64,000 nt of DNA. It comes from CBDIBC01 sp965276635. GTDB lineage: Bacteria; Actinomycetota; Acidimicrobiia; Acidimicrobiales; Palsa-688. A model generated the notes under the pieces. That model was not told the DNA's origin. It ran no database searches and worked only from the letters and a program-made list of their open reading frames with translations. Below are positions 49,184 through 57,130 of this stretch, piece after piece (the first letter of the stretch is position 1; each line of letters starts with the position of its first letter). Both the position numbers and the translations under genes were made by a program. The DNA lies in the NCBI GenBank assembly GCA_965276635.1, contig CBDIBC010000004.1, positions 124,001-188,000 on the forward strand, written 5' to 3'.

Positions 49184-49401
49184 ACTGCGCTGGTAGTTTA
49201 TGGGAGCCAGGGAATGCGGTATTCGCGTTTCAAGGCACTGACATAAGCAGAAGTGCGGTGCTGGATGATTATGATGGCATTACTTACACAGACCCGTATT
49301 CTCCTTTGACATTCGGGTCCAACGGAAACTTGTGTGCAGCGTGGACTCATGTGAATACGGATAGCGGTGATACTGTTATGTGCGCCCAGATACACTCTTA
49401 G
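49162..49401 (+). pseudogene. 5'-truncated fragment of a possible secreted-protein gene
   Basis: The frame is open from 49162 to TAG at 49399-49401 and reads GNAVFAFQGTDISRSAVLDD, YDGITYTDPYSPLTFGSNGN and LCAAWTHVNTDSGDTVMCAQ. It has good protein-like composition with paired cysteines and resembles the Gly/Asn/Thr/Tyr-rich style of the secreted protein at 47797. No start codon precedes GTG 49258, so the 5' end is missing. I take it as the C-terminal remainder of an exported protein; this is inference from composition. Confidence 0.35.
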
Positions 49402-49599
49402 CCTAGTGGTCTCTCCACAAGGAGGCGTGGTTTGCGGCCTCGGAGACGTGTGACCTGGGAAGTGGTCCATCGCAGGCCGCAGGTGAGCAACAGCCGTCGG
49501 CGATAATTGTCGAAGTTCCGGAATCCGGGGGGGCGACTGCGGACCGGACGAGTCGGCGGGGCAGTTGCGTAGCCTGGCTCTCGGCTCTCTCAGAAGGGG

Positions 49600-49995
49600 G
49601 CATGAGCGAGGCATCCCATCGCATGGACAGACGAGGTGCCAGTGGTGCGGAGAGTGTCGGGATGCTGCGCTCTGTCGGCTTGCAGCCACTCATAGTCTCG
49701 GCCGAACGTCGTTTCAGTTTGAACTTCTGCATAGCCCATCGGCGAGGCTGCCGTCGATGCCCCATACGAGGAAGGACAGCTAGGGGCGGTAGAAGGACTT
49801 CCCTAGTAGTTTATTTGGTCTACCCTCGGGCCTGGGCGTTGATCGTCCGGCCGAGACCGGACAGGTCCGTGTCACTGCGTCGTTTGAGGTGCCAGTCCCG
49901 GTTCTTCTTGCCGATCGCTTTGCGACCCGTGGTGCTGATGCGCCGACATCGCGGCCGCCGCCGACGTACTCGACGCCGTCCGGTCGCCACCCCTC
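49600..49995 (-). pseudogene. Decayed group II intron maturase/reverse transcriptase, C-terminal part
   Basis: Reading the minus strand across several frames gives the end of an LtrA-type intron-encoded protein. In order: RISTTGRKAIGKKNRDWHLK and RRSDTDLSGLGRTINAQARG, then after stop codons GKSFYRP and LSFLVWGIDGSL, then after a frameshift RWAMQKFKLKRRSAE, EWLQADRAQHPDTL and HWHLVCP. This matches the family's X-domain sequence around the ...RTINPQVRGWINYYGKFYRSEL... box, with premature stops exactly where W and YY are expected. The reverse transcriptase domain and any intact intron RNA ends are not seen. The element is dead. Confidence 0.75.
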
Positions 49996-50130
49996 CTCTC
50001 GACGACAACAGCTGACTGACGCGCTTTCGCCGCTGAAGTGGTCGCAGCGATAGTGAACTCTTGCGCCGACGGCCAGGAGGCCGGCGCCGAACTCCCCACC
50101 GTAGAATCTGCCTCTGCCGTCCTTCACCAG

Positions 50131-50163
50131 GGCCTTCCGTGGCGGACAATGCGACGTTGGACA
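50131..50163. repeat. Right 33-bp direct repeat flanking the accessory island
   Basis: Matches 46452-46484 in direct orientation with two differences (A for G and G for C within GGACAATGCGACG). It lies 15 nt to the left of the stop of the truncated gamma-glutamyltransferase gene, so it marks the break point of that gene. Confidence 0.8.
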
Positions 50164-50177
50164 GCTGGTCAGATCTG

Positions 50178-50453
50178 TCACCAGACGAGGGCGCCGGCAC
50201 CGGCGACGCCGACCGCCTCCAGGGCCACGGGAGTGGCACCGGGGGGCGCCACTACCGCGAGCAGGTCGCCCCCCAACCCGCACATGTGCTGGGTCGTCAC
50301 GGCCAAGACGGCGCTGGTCGCCACGGCCGCATCGGCGGCGCTGCCCCCGGCGCGCAGAGCGGCCACGCCTGCCTCCGCGGCCCGCCGGTCGACTGCGCAC
50401 ACCATGCCCGAGCGGGCGCGCCCGGCCCCGGCGGTCGGGGCGGCGAGGCTCAC
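50178..50453 (-). pseudogene. N-terminal fragment of gamma-glutamyltransferase
   Basis: A 91-residue product from GTG 50453. The sequence RSGMVCAVDRRAAEAGVAAL, RAGGSAADAAVATSAVLAV and TTQHMCGLGGDLLAVVAPPG is the N-terminal end of the gamma-glutamyltranspeptidase family (about 530 residues in full). It stops at GAGALVW-TGA, 15 bp before the right flanking repeat. The catalytic threonine and the small subunit are absent, so it cannot be active. The remainder is not found on the other side of the island. It overlaps arfB by 4 nt (GTGA), so the pair was an operon. Confidence 0.85.
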
Positions 50454-50881
50454 GATTCCTCACCGGGCGGCCGCCGGTCCGCCTTGCGCCCCGCCTGGCG
50501 GCGCTTGGCGTCCAGGCGACGGTGCTTCGACGCCAGCGTCGGACGGGTCGGGCGGCGGTCCGCCTCCACGATCAATGCCTCCTCCAGCCGTCGGGCCAGC
50601 CGGGCCAGCGCCAGGTCCCGGTTCCTGCTCTGCGAGCGGCGGTCGCTCGCAGTCACCGACACCACCGGTCCCAGCCGACCGACCAGCAGCGAGCGCTCGG
50701 CATCCCTCAGCGTGGGGGAGGCGGCCAGGTCGAGGCGGACCTCGGCGCGCGTGTTGGCCGTGTTCACGTGCTGCCCACCGGGGCCGCCCGAAGCGCTGAA
50801 CCGCCACTCCAGCTCGGAGGTGGGGAAGACCAGGCTCGGCCCTCGCGGTCGTCGGACCCGCAGCCCGTCGGGATCAGGCAC
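50450..50881 (-). CDS. arfB: Alternative ribosome-rescue factor ArfB (YaeJ/ICT1 type)
   Basis: A 143-residue codon-independent peptidyl-tRNA hydrolase. The catalytic GGQ is at residues 35-37 in FSASGGPGGQHVNTANTRAE. The C-terminal tail is highly basic (RPTLASKHRRLDAKRRQAGR), as needed to sit in an empty mRNA channel. It hydrolyses peptidyl-tRNA on stalled ribosomes. GTG 50881. Divergent from rpsO with 96 nt between, so the two promoters share that gap. The truncated ggt follows in the same operon. Confidence 0.93.
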   Translation of the reverse strand: MPDPDGLRVRRPRGPSLVFPTSELEWRFSASGGPGGQHVNTANTRAEVRLDLAASPTLRDAERSLLVGRLGPVVSVTASDRRSQSRNRDLALARLARRLEEALIVEADRRPTRPTLASKHRRLDAKRRQAGRKADRRPPGEES

Positions 50882-50977
50882 GTGCGGGGCTGATAGGGTG
50901 ATGGGCGGTCCGACGTAGCCAGGCGCGCCTGCGCTGCGGTACGGCCACGTTCGTCACATTCAAAGGAACACCTCTGC

Positions 50978-51235
50978 ATGCCAGACAAAGCTGCCACGAT
51001 AGCGACCTATCGTCTGCACGGGACCGACACCGGCTCCCCCGAGGTCCAAGTCGCTATCCTCAGCGAGCGCATCTCCCACCTGACCGAGCACCTGAAGGTC
51101 CATAAGGGTGATCATCACACCCGGCGAGGGCTCATGAAGCTCATCGGTCGGCGGCGGCGGCTGCTCGATTACGTCAGAGACAACGACGTCGAGCGCTACC
51201 GCGAGCTGATCGCCAAGTTGGGCCTGCGTCGATAG
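50978..51235 (+). CDS. rpsO: 30S ribosomal protein S15
   Basis: An 85-residue S15, near the usual 88-89. The core is complete: GSPEVQVAILSERISHLTEH, LKVHKGDHHTRRGLMKLIGR and RRRLLDYVRDNDVERYRELI. It binds 16S rRNA early in assembly. ATG 50978 follows AAAGGAAC at 50961-50968. Paired with pnp as usual. Confidence 0.97.
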   Translation: MPDKAATIATYRLHGTDTGSPEVQVAILSERISHLTEHLKVHKGDHHTRRGLMKLIGRRRRLLDYVRDNDVERYRELIAKLGLRR

Positions 51236-51240
51236 CGCAT

Positions 51241-51439
51241 GACGAGCGGCCCGTCGGGCCGCTCGTCTCGCGTCGGGTGCGTGCGCCGGCGCACACGCCC
51301 CACGCTTAACGATTCACACCCACCGCGGCGGTCAGCGGTCAGCTGCCAGTCGAAGCGTCCCGACACCGACATCCGGTCGGCCGGCGGGGCCCCCCGACTG
51401 GGAACTGGCCCCGCCGCTCGAATGCCCGGCCATCGCCGG
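51241..51439 (+). promoter_or_regulatory. Three successive hairpins in the rpsO-pnp leader
   Basis: First: GACGAGCGGCCC (51241-51252) with its perfect complement at 51256-51267, loop GTC, only 5 nt after the rpsO stop. Second: CGGCGGGGCC (51382-51391) with GGCCCCGCCG (51407-51416). Third: CCCGGC/GCCGGG at 51424-51439, just before the pnp ribosome site. None has a T-run. In other bacteria a pnp leader hairpin is cut by RNase III and used for PNPase autoregulation; the first hairpin may also terminate rpsO. Confidence 0.55.
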
Positions 51440-51457
51440 GTTCGAAAGGAGTGCACC

Positions 51458-53881
51458 ATGAACGGTGCAACATCGGTGTCAGCACCGATCTCGGGGACGG
51501 ACAAGTCCCTGTCATTCGAGACGGGCCTGCTGGCCCAGCAATCCCAGGGGGCGGTGGTCGGCCAGATCGGCGACACCGTCGTCCTGGTCACGGCCAACGC
51601 CGCCAACGGCATACGGGAGGGGATCGACTTCTTCCCTCTCACCGTCGACGTCGAGGAGCGGATGTACGCCGCAGGCAAGATCCCCGGCTCGTTCTTCCGG
51701 CGCGAGGGCCGGCCGGCAGACCAGGCCATCCTCACCTGCCGGCTCATCGACCGGCCCCTGCGGCCGAGCTTCGCCGACGGCTACCGGAACGAGACCCAGG
51801 TCGTCGTCACCGTGGTCGGCGCCGACCAGGAGAACCCCCACGACGTGCTGGCCATCAACGCGGCCAGCGCCGCGCTGATGCTGTCGGGCATCCCGTTCGA
51901 GGGGCCGATCGGTGCCGTGCGGATCGCGTTCACCGCCGAGGGTCAGTGGGCGCCGCACCCCACCTATCAGGAGGGCGACGACTCCGCCTTCGAGCTGGTG
52001 GTCGCCGGGCGCGTGCTCGACGGGGGCGATGTCGCCATCATGATGGTGGAGGCCGGCGGCACCGAGGCGGCCTGGGAGCTGTATCAGAACGGTGCTCCCA
52101 AGGTCACCGAGGAGGCCATTGCCGACGGCTTGGAGGCGGCCAAGACCTGGATCAAGGAGTCCGTCGACCTGCAGCGGGACCTGGTGGCCAAGGCGGGGAC
52201 CCGTCCGCCCCTGTCGTTCGTCCCGCAGGTCGATTACGGCGAGGACGTGGCCGAGCGGGTCGCTGCCGTCGGCACGGACCGCATCGACTCGGTCACCACC
52301 ATCACGGCGAAGGCTGAGCGCGAAAAGGCGACCGACGAGGTCATCGCGGCGATCATCGCCGAGCTGGCCGCGGAGCTCGAAGGCCGTGAGAAGGAGATCA
52401 AGGCCGCGGTCCGCTCGCTGACCAAGAAGCTGGTGCGCCAACGCATCGCCAGCTCGGGCATCCGCATGGACGGCCGCCAGGCCGCCGACCTCCGGCCCCT
52501 CTCGGCCCAGGTCGGGCTGCTGCCCACGGCCCACGGCTCTGGCCTGTTCCAGCGGGGCGAGACCCAGGTGTTGAACGTCACCACCCTTGGCATGCCCCGC
52601 ATGGACCAGATCCTCGACACCCTCGGCGTCGACAGCAAGAAGCGCTACATGCACCACTACAACATGCCGCCGTCGGCCAACGGCGAGGTTGGCCGCGTCG
52701 GCAGCCCCAAGCGCCGCGAGATCGGCCACGGCCTGCTCGCCGAGCGAGCCTTGCTGCCGGTGGTGCCACCCCTCGACGAGTTCCCCTACGCGTTGCGCCT
52801 GGTCTCGGAGGTGCTGGCGTCGAACGGTTCGACCTCGATGGCGTCGGTCTGCTCGTCGAGCCTGTCGCTGATGGACGCCGGAGTCCCGATCAAGGCCCCG
52901 GTGGCCGGCATCGCCATGGGCCTGGTCAAGATCTCCGGAACGGAGACCGGCGGCGGGGATGACACCTACATCACCCTGACCGACATCCTCGGCGCCGAGG
53001 ATGCGTTCGGCGACATGGACTTCAAGGTGGCCGGCACGTCCGAGTTCGTCACCGCCCTGCAGTTGGACACCAAGATCGACGGGCTCCCCGCCGACGTGCT
53101 GGCGGCCGCCCTGCGCCAGGCTCGCGATGCCCGCCACACCATCCTCGGGGTGATGCACGACACCCTGGCCGCACCCCGGGACGAGGTCGGTCCGACCGCG
53201 CCCAAGATCGTGAGCCTGGAGATCCCGATCGACAAGATCGGCGAGGTCATCGGGCCCAAGGGCAAGGTCATCAACGCCCTGCAGCAGGAGACCGGTGCCG
53301 ACATCAACGTCGACGACGACGGCCAGGTCGGCACCGTCACCATCGGCGGCACCGATGGCGCGGCCGTGGCCGAGGCTCGCCGCCGCATCGAGCTGATCCT
53401 CGATCCGCCCAAGGCCGAGGTCGGCGCCGTCTACCGCGGCCGGGTGGTGAACATCACCAAGTTCGGTGCGTTCGTCAACATCCTGCCCGGGCGCGACGGC
53501 CTGGTCCACATCTCCAAGCTGGGTCGGGGCAAGCGCATCGACAAGGTGGAGGACGTGGTCGACCTAGGCGACGAGATCGAGGTCCGCGTCGACGACATCG
53601 ATCCCCAGGGCAAGGTCTCCCTCTCGCTGACCGGCGACAGTGACGGCGTCGGTGCATCCACTCCGCCCGCCGTCAGCAGCCGTCCGGCCGCCAGCGGGGG
53701 CGACCCGCCAGCCGTCAACGGTGGGGCACCTGCCGTGCCAGTCGCGTCCTTCGAGGACAGCTGGGAGGAGGAAGCGACGGCGACCTTCGGCGACCTGGGG
53801 CCGGCCGACGTGGCGTCGGGCGGCGGGGGCGACGATCGTGACCGCGGCCCGCGCCGCAACCCGCGCCGTCGGCGCCCATGA
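51458..53881 (+). CDS. pnp: Polynucleotide phosphorylase
   Basis: An 807-residue 3'-5' phosphorolytic exoribonuclease. Domain order: RNase PH 1 (LSFETGLLAQQSQGAVVGQI, FFRREGRPADQAILTCRLID), helical domain (about 240-330), RNase PH 2 (GLFQRGETQVLNVTTLGMPR, SNGSTSMASVCSSSLSLMDA), KH (IPIDKIGEVIGPKGKVINAL, near 590-650) and S1 (YRGRVVNITKFGAFVNILPG, near 658-725). An 80-residue disordered tail follows. ATG 51458 has the ribosome site AAAGGAG at 51445-51451. It degrades and tails RNA and probably works with RNase J further along. Confidence 0.97.
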   Translation: MNGATSVSAPISGTDKSLSFETGLLAQQSQGAVVGQIGDTVVLVTANAANGIREGIDFFPLTVDVEERMYAAGKIPGSFFRREGRPADQAILTCRLIDRPLRPSFADGYRNETQVVVTVVGADQENPHDVLAINAASAALMLSGIPFEGPIGAVRIAFTAEGQWAPHPTYQEGDDSAFELVVAGRVLDGGDVAIMMVEAGGTEAAWELYQNGAPKVTEEAIADGLEAAKTWIKESVDLQRDLVAKAGTRPPLSFVPQVDYGEDVAERVAAVGTDRIDSVTTITAKAEREKATDEVIAAIIAELAAELEGREKEIKAAVRSLTKKLVRQRIASSGIRMDGRQAADLRPLSAQVGLLPTAHGSGLFQRGETQVLNVTTLGMPRMDQILDTLGVDSKKRYMHHYNMPPSANGEVGRVGSPKRREIGHGLLAERALLPVVPPLDEFPYALRLVSEVLASNGSTSMASVCSSSLSLMDAGVPIKAPVAGIAMGLVKISGTETGGGDDTYITLTDILGAEDAFGDMDFKVAGTSEFVTALQLDTKIDGLPADVLAAALRQARDARHTILGVMHDTLAAPRDEVGPTAPKIVSLEIPIDKIGEVIGPKGKVINALQQETGADINVDDDGQVGTVTIGGTDGAAVAEARRRIELILDPPKAEVGAVYRGRVVNITKFGAFVNILPGRDGLVHISKLGRGKRIDKVEDVVDLGDEIEVRVDDIDPQGKVSLSLTGDSDGVGASTPPAVSSRPAASGGDPPAVNGGAPAVPVASFEDSWEEEATATFGDLGPADVASGGGGDDRDRGPRRNPRRRRP

Positions 53882-53900
53882 CGCCGGGGGCGGCCCAGGC

Positions 53901-55172
53901 GTGGTGACCCAGGCCACGCCGGCCGTGGGCGCCCTGGCCGCCACCCAGATCGACAGCGGGCTCACCGTCGTCACCGAGCGGATGCCCGACGTCCGCTCGG
54001 TGACGATGGGGTTCTGGGTCGGCACCGGATCCGTCGACGAGGCGACGGCCGAGGCCGGCGCTTCCCACTTCCTCGAGCACCTCCTCTTCAAGGGGACACC
54101 GACACGCAGCGCCCGCCAGATCGCCGAGGCGGTCGATCGCGTCGGTGGCGACATGAACGCGTTCACCGCCAAGGAGTACACCGCGTTCTACCTGCGGGTG
54201 CTGGCCGACGACGTCGACCTGGGCCTCGACATCCTCTCGGACATCATCTGGTCGCCGTCGTTCCGCCCCGGCGAGGTGGAGGCCGAACGTCAGGTCATCC
54301 TCGAAGAGATCCTGATGCAGGCCGACGAGCCGGCCGACCTCGTCCACGACGAGCTCCTGGCTGCGCTCTTCCCGGATCATCCGCTCGGGCGCGAGGTGCT
54401 CGGTGAGGCACCGACCGTGCGGGCCATCAGCCGCGACCGCATCGCCGCGTTCCACGCCGAGCACTACCGGCCCGCCAACCTGGTGTTCGCGGCAGCCGGC
54501 AACGTCACCCACGATCGCATCGTCGACGGGATCGCCGCCCGGAGCGGTCAGACGTCCGGCGGGGCGAGCCCCCATCGGCGCCCCCCGGACCCTCGTCGCC
54601 GCCAGCTCCGCCGAGTCGTACGGCGCCAGACCGAGCAAGCCCACCTCGTCCTCGCCGTGCCCGGCCCCGATCGCCGAGACCCGGACCGCCACGCCCTGAC
54701 CGTGGTCGATCACGTCCTCGCCGGCGGCATGTCCAGCCGCCTCTTCCAGTCGGTGCGCGAGGAGCGGGGCCTGGCGTACTCGATCTACTCCTACCGTCTG
54801 CACTACGCCGGCGCGGGAGCCGTCGCCGTCTATGCCGGCACCTCGCCCGACCATGCCATCGAGGTGCTGGACCTCGTCTGCGAGGAGATGGAGCGGCTCG
54901 CCGCCCACGGGGTCACGCCTGACGAGCTCGACGGGGCCCGCAGCCACCTCCGGGGCGCGTTGGCGCTCGGCCTGGAGGACTCCGGTGCCCGCTGGAGCCG
55001 CATCGGCCACGACCAGTTGATGCACGGCCGCGTCCCTGACCTCGAAGAGCTGGAGGCGCGGATCGCCGGGTTGACCCTCGAGCACGTCAACGAGGTGGTC
55101 GGTCGCTATCTCGGGGCCGATCCCACACTCGTCGCCGTGGGACCCTTCGACGAGGGAGACCTGGTCCGTTGA
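53901..55172 (+). CDS. M16-family zinc metallopeptidase
   Basis: A 423-residue peptidase (PepR type). The inverted zinc motif HxxEH is at 56-60 in EAGASHFLEHLLFKGT, and the third ligand Glu lies in EVEAERQVILEEILMQ. The second M16 domain (VVDHVLAGGMSSRLFQSVRE, ERGLAYSIYSYRLHYAGAGA) has the R/Y pair that closes the chamber. GTG 53901 (or 53904) starts 20 nt after pnp. The middle is Arg/Pro-rich (HRRPPDPRRRQLRRVVRR). Always found after pnp in actinobacteria (Rv2782c); substrates are not known. Confidence 0.92.
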   Translation: MVTQATPAVGALAATQIDSGLTVVTERMPDVRSVTMGFWVGTGSVDEATAEAGASHFLEHLLFKGTPTRSARQIAEAVDRVGGDMNAFTAKEYTAFYLRVLADDVDLGLDILSDIIWSPSFRPGEVEAERQVILEEILMQADEPADLVHDELLAALFPDHPLGREVLGEAPTVRAISRDRIAAFHAEHYRPANLVFAAAGNVTHDRIVDGIAARSGQTSGGASPHRRPPDPRRRQLRRVVRRQTEQAHLVLAVPGPDRRDPDRHALTVVDHVLAGGMSSRLFQSVREERGLAYSIYSYRLHYAGAGAVAVYAGTSPDHAIEVLDLVCEEMERLAAHGVTPDELDGARSHLRGALALGLEDSGARWSRIGHDQLMHGRVPDLEELEARIAGLTLEHVNEVVGRYLGADPTLVAVGPFDEGDLVR

Positions 55173-55948
55173 GTGCGGTGCGGGTCGTCGTCCTCGGGGC
55201 CGGCGGGCGCATGGGGTCCACGGTGTGTGATGCGGTGGCTGCCGACCGCGACCTGCAGCTGGTGGCTGCGGTCGACCCCACCCACGCCGGCCAGGCGATT
55301 GCCGGTGTGGGCGTGCTCGCAGGGTTGGCCGACCTCGACTCTGAAGGCATCGACGTGGCCATCGACTTCACCGCGCCGGCCGCCGTGGGGGAGAACGTGG
55401 CGTGGTGTGCCACGGCGGGCGTCCACGCGGTGGTCGGCACCAGTGGGTTGGGTGACGACGACCTGGAGCGGTTCCGGCGCCTGTTCCCCGAGACCGGGCC
55501 GCTGGGTTGCATGGTGGTGGCGAACTTCGCCATCGGCGCTGTGCTCATGATGCGCTTCGCCGAGCTGGCCGCCCCCTGGTTCGAGACGGCCGAGATCGTC
55601 GAGCTGCACCACGACGGCAAGCGCGACGCCCCGTCGGGCACGGCGCTGGGCACGGCTCGGCGCATGGCAGCCGCGTCCGGCGACTGGGCGCCGGATCCGA
55701 CCCGAACCGAGACCGTCCCCGGTGCGAGGGGGGCCAGCGGCCCGGGCGGGATCCCCGTGCACGCGGTGCGCCTCCGGGGCCTCGTGGCCCACCAGGAGGT
55801 CCTGCTCGGCACGACCGGCGAGACCCTGACCATCCGCCACGACTCGCTCGATCGCTCGTCGTTCATGCCGGGTGTGGTGCTGGCGGCCAAGGCGGTGGGA
55901 GGGCGGCCGGGGTTGACCGTCGGCCTGGACGCCGTGCTCCGCATCTGA
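55169..55948 (+). CDS. dapB: 4-hydroxy-tetrahydrodipicolinate reductase
   Basis: A 259-residue enzyme of lysine and diaminopimelate synthesis. The NAD(P)H motif is VVVLGAGGRMGSTVCDAV, the substrate loop VVGTSGLGD, and the catalytic HHDGKRDAPSGTAL supplies H and K. TTG 55169 overlaps the protease stop (TTGA); GTG 55178 is an alternative. dapA, the enzyme preceding it in the pathway, lies 1.2 kb downstream with a diiron protein between them. Confidence 0.95.
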   Translation: MSAVRVVVLGAGGRMGSTVCDAVAADRDLQLVAAVDPTHAGQAIAGVGVLAGLADLDSEGIDVAIDFTAPAAVGENVAWCATAGVHAVVGTSGLGDDDLERFRRLFPETGPLGCMVVANFAIGAVLMMRFAELAAPWFETAEIVELHHDGKRDAPSGTALGTARRMAAASGDWAPDPTRTETVPGARGASGPGGIPVHAVRLRGLVAHQEVLLGTTGETLTIRHDSLDRSSFMPGVVLAAKAVGGRPGLTVGLDAVLRI

Positions 55949-55955
55949 CGAGGGC

Positions 55956-55964
55956 TAGGATAAC
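55956..55964 (+). promoter_or_regulatory. Candidate -10 box of the ferritin-like gene
   Basis: TAGGATAAC, in the same GCTAGGATAA context as the box before rpsB. A leader of about 25 nt with AGGGGG follows to GTG 55991. ACGGT/ACCGT half-sites flank the transcription start area. Confidence 0.4.
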
Positions 55965-55990
55965 GGTGGTAAGACAACCGTAGGGGGTTC

Positions 55991-57106
55991 GTGCCCGTGA
56001 CTACCGCCAACCTCGATCTCATCGGTCGGGAAGATGCCAACGACCTGGAAGCAATCCTGGAGGTGGCCACGCCCGACGGTGGTGGGCCCACCCACGAGGT
56101 GGACTCCCACTTCGGGACGTTGTTCACCTGGGACTACGGCAAGGGGACGCGTCCCCGCCTCGACCGGCTCTACGAGAAGGCCAAGACGTCACAGTGGAAC
56201 GGCCAGACGGACCTGCCGTGGGACACCGACGTCGACCAGGAAGCGGTGGTGGCGGCCAACCGGGCGCAGATGGGCGCCAACGGCATGGACGTCGACGTCT
56301 CCGGCACCCCACTCGAGCACTGGAGCGACGCCGACTGGCTGCGGCTCGGCATCGAGCAGCAGAACTGGATGATGTCGCAGTTCCTCCACGGCGAGCAGGG
56401 AGCCCTGCTGTGCACCTCGCGCATCGTGGAGACGGTGCCGTGGATCGACGCCAAATACTACGCGGCGACGCAAGTGGTGGACGAGGCTCGTCACGTCGAG
56501 GTGTTCTCCAAGTACCTGCGCGACAAGCTCACCGGCACCTACCCGATCAATGCCCACCTCCGCCTCCTCCTCGACGACATCATCGCCGACAACCGGTGGG
56601 ACATGACCTATCTCGGCATGCAGATCATGGTCGAGGGCCTCGCTCTCGCCGCGTTCGGCTTCATGCGGGAGACGACGACCGAGCCACTGCTGAAGGAGCT
56701 GCTGCGCTACGTGATGTCCGACGAGGCCCGCCACGTGGCCTTCGGGGTCCTGTCCCTCCAGGAGCTGTATGCCGGCCTCGGCGAGCACGAGCTGCGAGAG
56801 CGCAAGGAGTTCGCCTACGAGGCGGCCGTGCGCATGCGGGACCGCTTCTTGTCCCAAGAGGTGTGGGAGCGCCTGGGCGTCCCCGTGAAGGAAGCGGTGC
56901 AGATCGTGTCCCGCTCGCCGGAACGTCAGCTGTTCCAGCGGATGCTGTTCGCCAAGATCGTCCCCAACTGCAAGAAGCTGGGCCTGCTCGACAATGGCGA
57001 CCCATGGCTGCGAGAGCGGTTCGCGGAGCTGGGGGTCATCGAGCTCGAGGACCTGCCCGACACAGGTGAGGAGTTCGAGGTCTTCCAGCTGGCCGAGGGA
57101 CCCTGA
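55991..57106 (+). CDS. Ferritin-like diiron protein
   Basis: A 371-residue four-helix diiron protein. The metal ligands are all present: E135 (FLHGEQGALL), E165 and H168 (VVDEARHVEVF), E215 (MVEGLALAAF), E245 and H248 (MSDEARHVAFG), i.e. E-ExxH-E-ExxH with about 30-residue spacing. This is the R2/AurF-like oxygenase-oxidase arrangement, not storage ferritin. The N-terminal 110 residues include a Trp-rich segment (WDYGKG, LPWDTDVDQEAV). GTG 55991 follows AGGGGG by 4-5 nt. Placement between dapB and dapA is not explained by lysine synthesis. An oxidase, oxygenase or radical-generating role is likely; the substrate is unknown. Confidence 0.85.
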   Translation: MPVTTANLDLIGREDANDLEAILEVATPDGGGPTHEVDSHFGTLFTWDYGKGTRPRLDRLYEKAKTSQWNGQTDLPWDTDVDQEAVVAANRAQMGANGMDVDVSGTPLEHWSDADWLRLGIEQQNWMMSQFLHGEQGALLCTSRIVETVPWIDAKYYAATQVVDEARHVEVFSKYLRDKLTGTYPINAHLRLLLDDIIADNRWDMTYLGMQIMVEGLALAAFGFMRETTTEPLLKELLRYVMSDEARHVAFGVLSLQELYAGLGEHELRERKEFAYEAAVRMRDRFLSQEVWERLGVPVKEAVQIVSRSPERQLFQRMLFAKIVPNCKKLGLLDNGDPWLRERFAELGVIELEDLPDTGEEFEVFQLAEGP

Positions 57107-57117
57107 CGCTCGCCGGG

Positions 57118-57123
57118 TAGGCT
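57118..57123 (+). promoter_or_regulatory. Candidate -10 box of dapA
   Basis: TAGGCT ends 7 nt before ATG 57131; leaderless spacing and no Shine-Dalgarno in between. Confidence 0.5.
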
Positions 57124-57130
57124 CAGGGTC

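Noticed and set aside
49602..50015. Plus-strand open frame of 137 codons over the intron remnant
   Set aside because: The minus strand carries recognisable maturase sequence; the plus frame is Arg-rich and without homology features.
46452..50163. Treating the direct repeats as tRNA-type attachment sites
   Set aside because: Neither copy overlaps a tRNA gene and no integrase is seen; only the repeat-flanked structure is claimed.
51239..51457. Longer pnp start at 51239
   Set aside because: The extra 73 residues are not PNPase-like and come from the hairpin leader; ATG 51458 has a strong ribosome site and the family N-terminus.
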